Part shown: one piece after another, positions 6,328 to 6,844 of the stretch
How positions within the stretch are numbered: position 1 is the first letter of the stretch
Layout of the letters: every line of letters starts with the position of its first letter
From: Hydrogenophilales bacterium
Lineage (GTDB): Bacteria; Pseudomonadota; Gammaproteobacteria; Burkholderiales; Thiobacillaceae
Assembly: GCA_011391655.1 (NCBI GenBank)
Contig: JAABQE010000271.1
Coordinates: 1-6,844 of the forward strand
Reading direction: 5' to 3'
Length of the DNA: 6,844 nucleotides
Translations under genes and position numbers: made by a program
The notes under the pieces: model-generated
What the model saw: only the letters and a program-made list of their open reading frames with translations
The model's database searches: none
What the model was told of the DNA's origin: nothing

Positions 6328-6844
6328 ATGCGCTTTCGTTTTCCCGTTGTCATCATTGACGAAGATTTTCGCTCCGAGAATGCGTCGGGTTTGGGCATTC
6401 GTGCGCTGGCTGATGCCATTGAAAAAGAAGGTATCGAAGTACTCGGGGTTACCAATTACGGCGACCTGACGTCGTTCGCGCAGCAGCAGGCACGCGCCTC
6501 GGCCTTTGTGCTATCGATTGACGATGAGGAACTTGCGGGGAGTGCAGAGGATGCGCAAGCAGCGCTGCAAAAGCTGCGTGGGTTTGTCGAAGAAGTGCGC
6601 TTTCGCAATGCCGAAATCCCGATTTTTCTGCATGGCGAAACCCGCACCGCGCGTCACATCCCGAACGATATCCTGCGCGAACTCAACGGCTTCATTCACA
6701 TGCTGGAAGACACGCCGGAGTTTCTCGCGCGATACATCCTGCGTGAGGCGCGCACCTATCTCGATTCGCTGGTGCCGCCATTCTTTCGCGCACTAACCCA
6801 CTACGCCGCTGACGGCTCGTATTCCTGGCATTGCCCCGGGCATT
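6328..6844 (+). CDS. Orn/Lys/Arg decarboxylase, N-terminal part (truncated by window edge)
   Basis: The frame is open from ATG to the right edge, giving 172 codons of what is normally a protein of roughly 750 residues. It belongs to the fold type I PLP-dependent basic amino acid decarboxylases, which convert arginine, lysine or ornithine to agmatine, cadaverine or putrescine in the cytoplasm. Residues 1 to about 130 form the response-regulator-like wing domain (MRFRFPVVIIDEDFRSE, then LGIRALADAIEKEGIEVLG, FVLSIDDEE, IPIFLHGETRT). DILRELNGFIHMLEDTPEF follows, and the piece ends in the family motif DGSYSWHCPGH (162-172) that opens the PLP domain. The PLP lysine and substrate-specificity residues lie outside the window, so the substrate cannot be assigned. 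The start is supported by AAAGG seven bases upstream. The position after apbC-dcd matches the betaproteobacterial gene order; co-transcription with them is possible. Confidence 0.9.
   Translation, partial: MRFRFPVVIIDEDFRSENASGLGIRALADAIEKEGIEVLGVTNYGDLTSFAQQQARASAFVLSIDDEELAGSAEDAQAALQKLRGFVEEVRFRNAEIPIFLHGETRTARHIPNDILRELNGFIHMLEDTPEFLARYILREARTYLDSLVPPFFRALTHYAADGSYSWHCPGH

Noticed and set aside
6188..6796. Short open frames in other frames around the dcd/decarboxylase junction
   Set aside because: They overlap the decarboxylase, whose reading frame stays open to the window edge and carries clear family motifs.
1..6844. Mobile element, prophage, CRISPR, toxin-antitoxin or defence system
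   Set aside because: No transposase or integrase, terminal repeats, spaced direct repeats, tRNA or typical defence domains are visible. Gene content is core housekeeping with uniform composition outside the short AT-rich gap.

Overview
The window looks like ordinary chromosomal core sequence from a betaproteobacterium. The basis is moderately high GC, protein sequences that read like Burkholderiales/Nitrosomonadales homologues, and the block apbC/mrp - dcd - Orn/Lys/Arg decarboxylase, an order I associate with Betaproteobacteria. Nothing points to a phage, integrative element, insertion sequence, CRISPR array, tRNA or rRNA. Genus cannot be judged from this sequence.

Layout. The left edge holds the last 32 codons of a rightward gene. 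Its stop overlaps that of a leftward exported lytic transglycosylase. The transglycosylase lies directly behind proS (prolyl-tRNA synthetase) on the minus strand, with one base between stop and start, so the two form a leftward operon. An 85-bp divergent control region with a perfect 7-bp inverted repeat separates proS from a rightward spermidine-synthase-like gene. After a 200-bp AT-rich gap carrying three inverted repeats comes rppH (RNA 5' pyrophosphohydrolase), closely followed by a small unrecognised gene (119 aa). A 151-bp control region then leads into apbC/mrp (Fe-S carrier P-loop ATPase), which overlaps dcd (dCTP deaminase) by one base. Last is the N-terminal part of an Orn/Lys/Arg decarboxylase, cut by the right edge.

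How the genes relate. They are mostly unlinked housekeeping functions: translation (proS), cell wall remodelling (transglycosylase), mRNA decay (rppH), Fe-S assembly (apbC), pyrimidine nucleotide supply (dcd) and amino-acid decarboxylation/polyamines (the decarboxylase, possibly the spermidine-synthase-like protein). The clearest functional couplings are translational: proS to transglycosylase and apbC to dcd.

I found no convincing novel multi-gene system. The points most worth a second look are the spermidine-synthase-like protein with an altered active-site motif, the unrecognised 119-aa protein next to rppH, and several inverted or phased repeats in the intergenic regions, one of which could mask the decarboxylase ribosome binding site.
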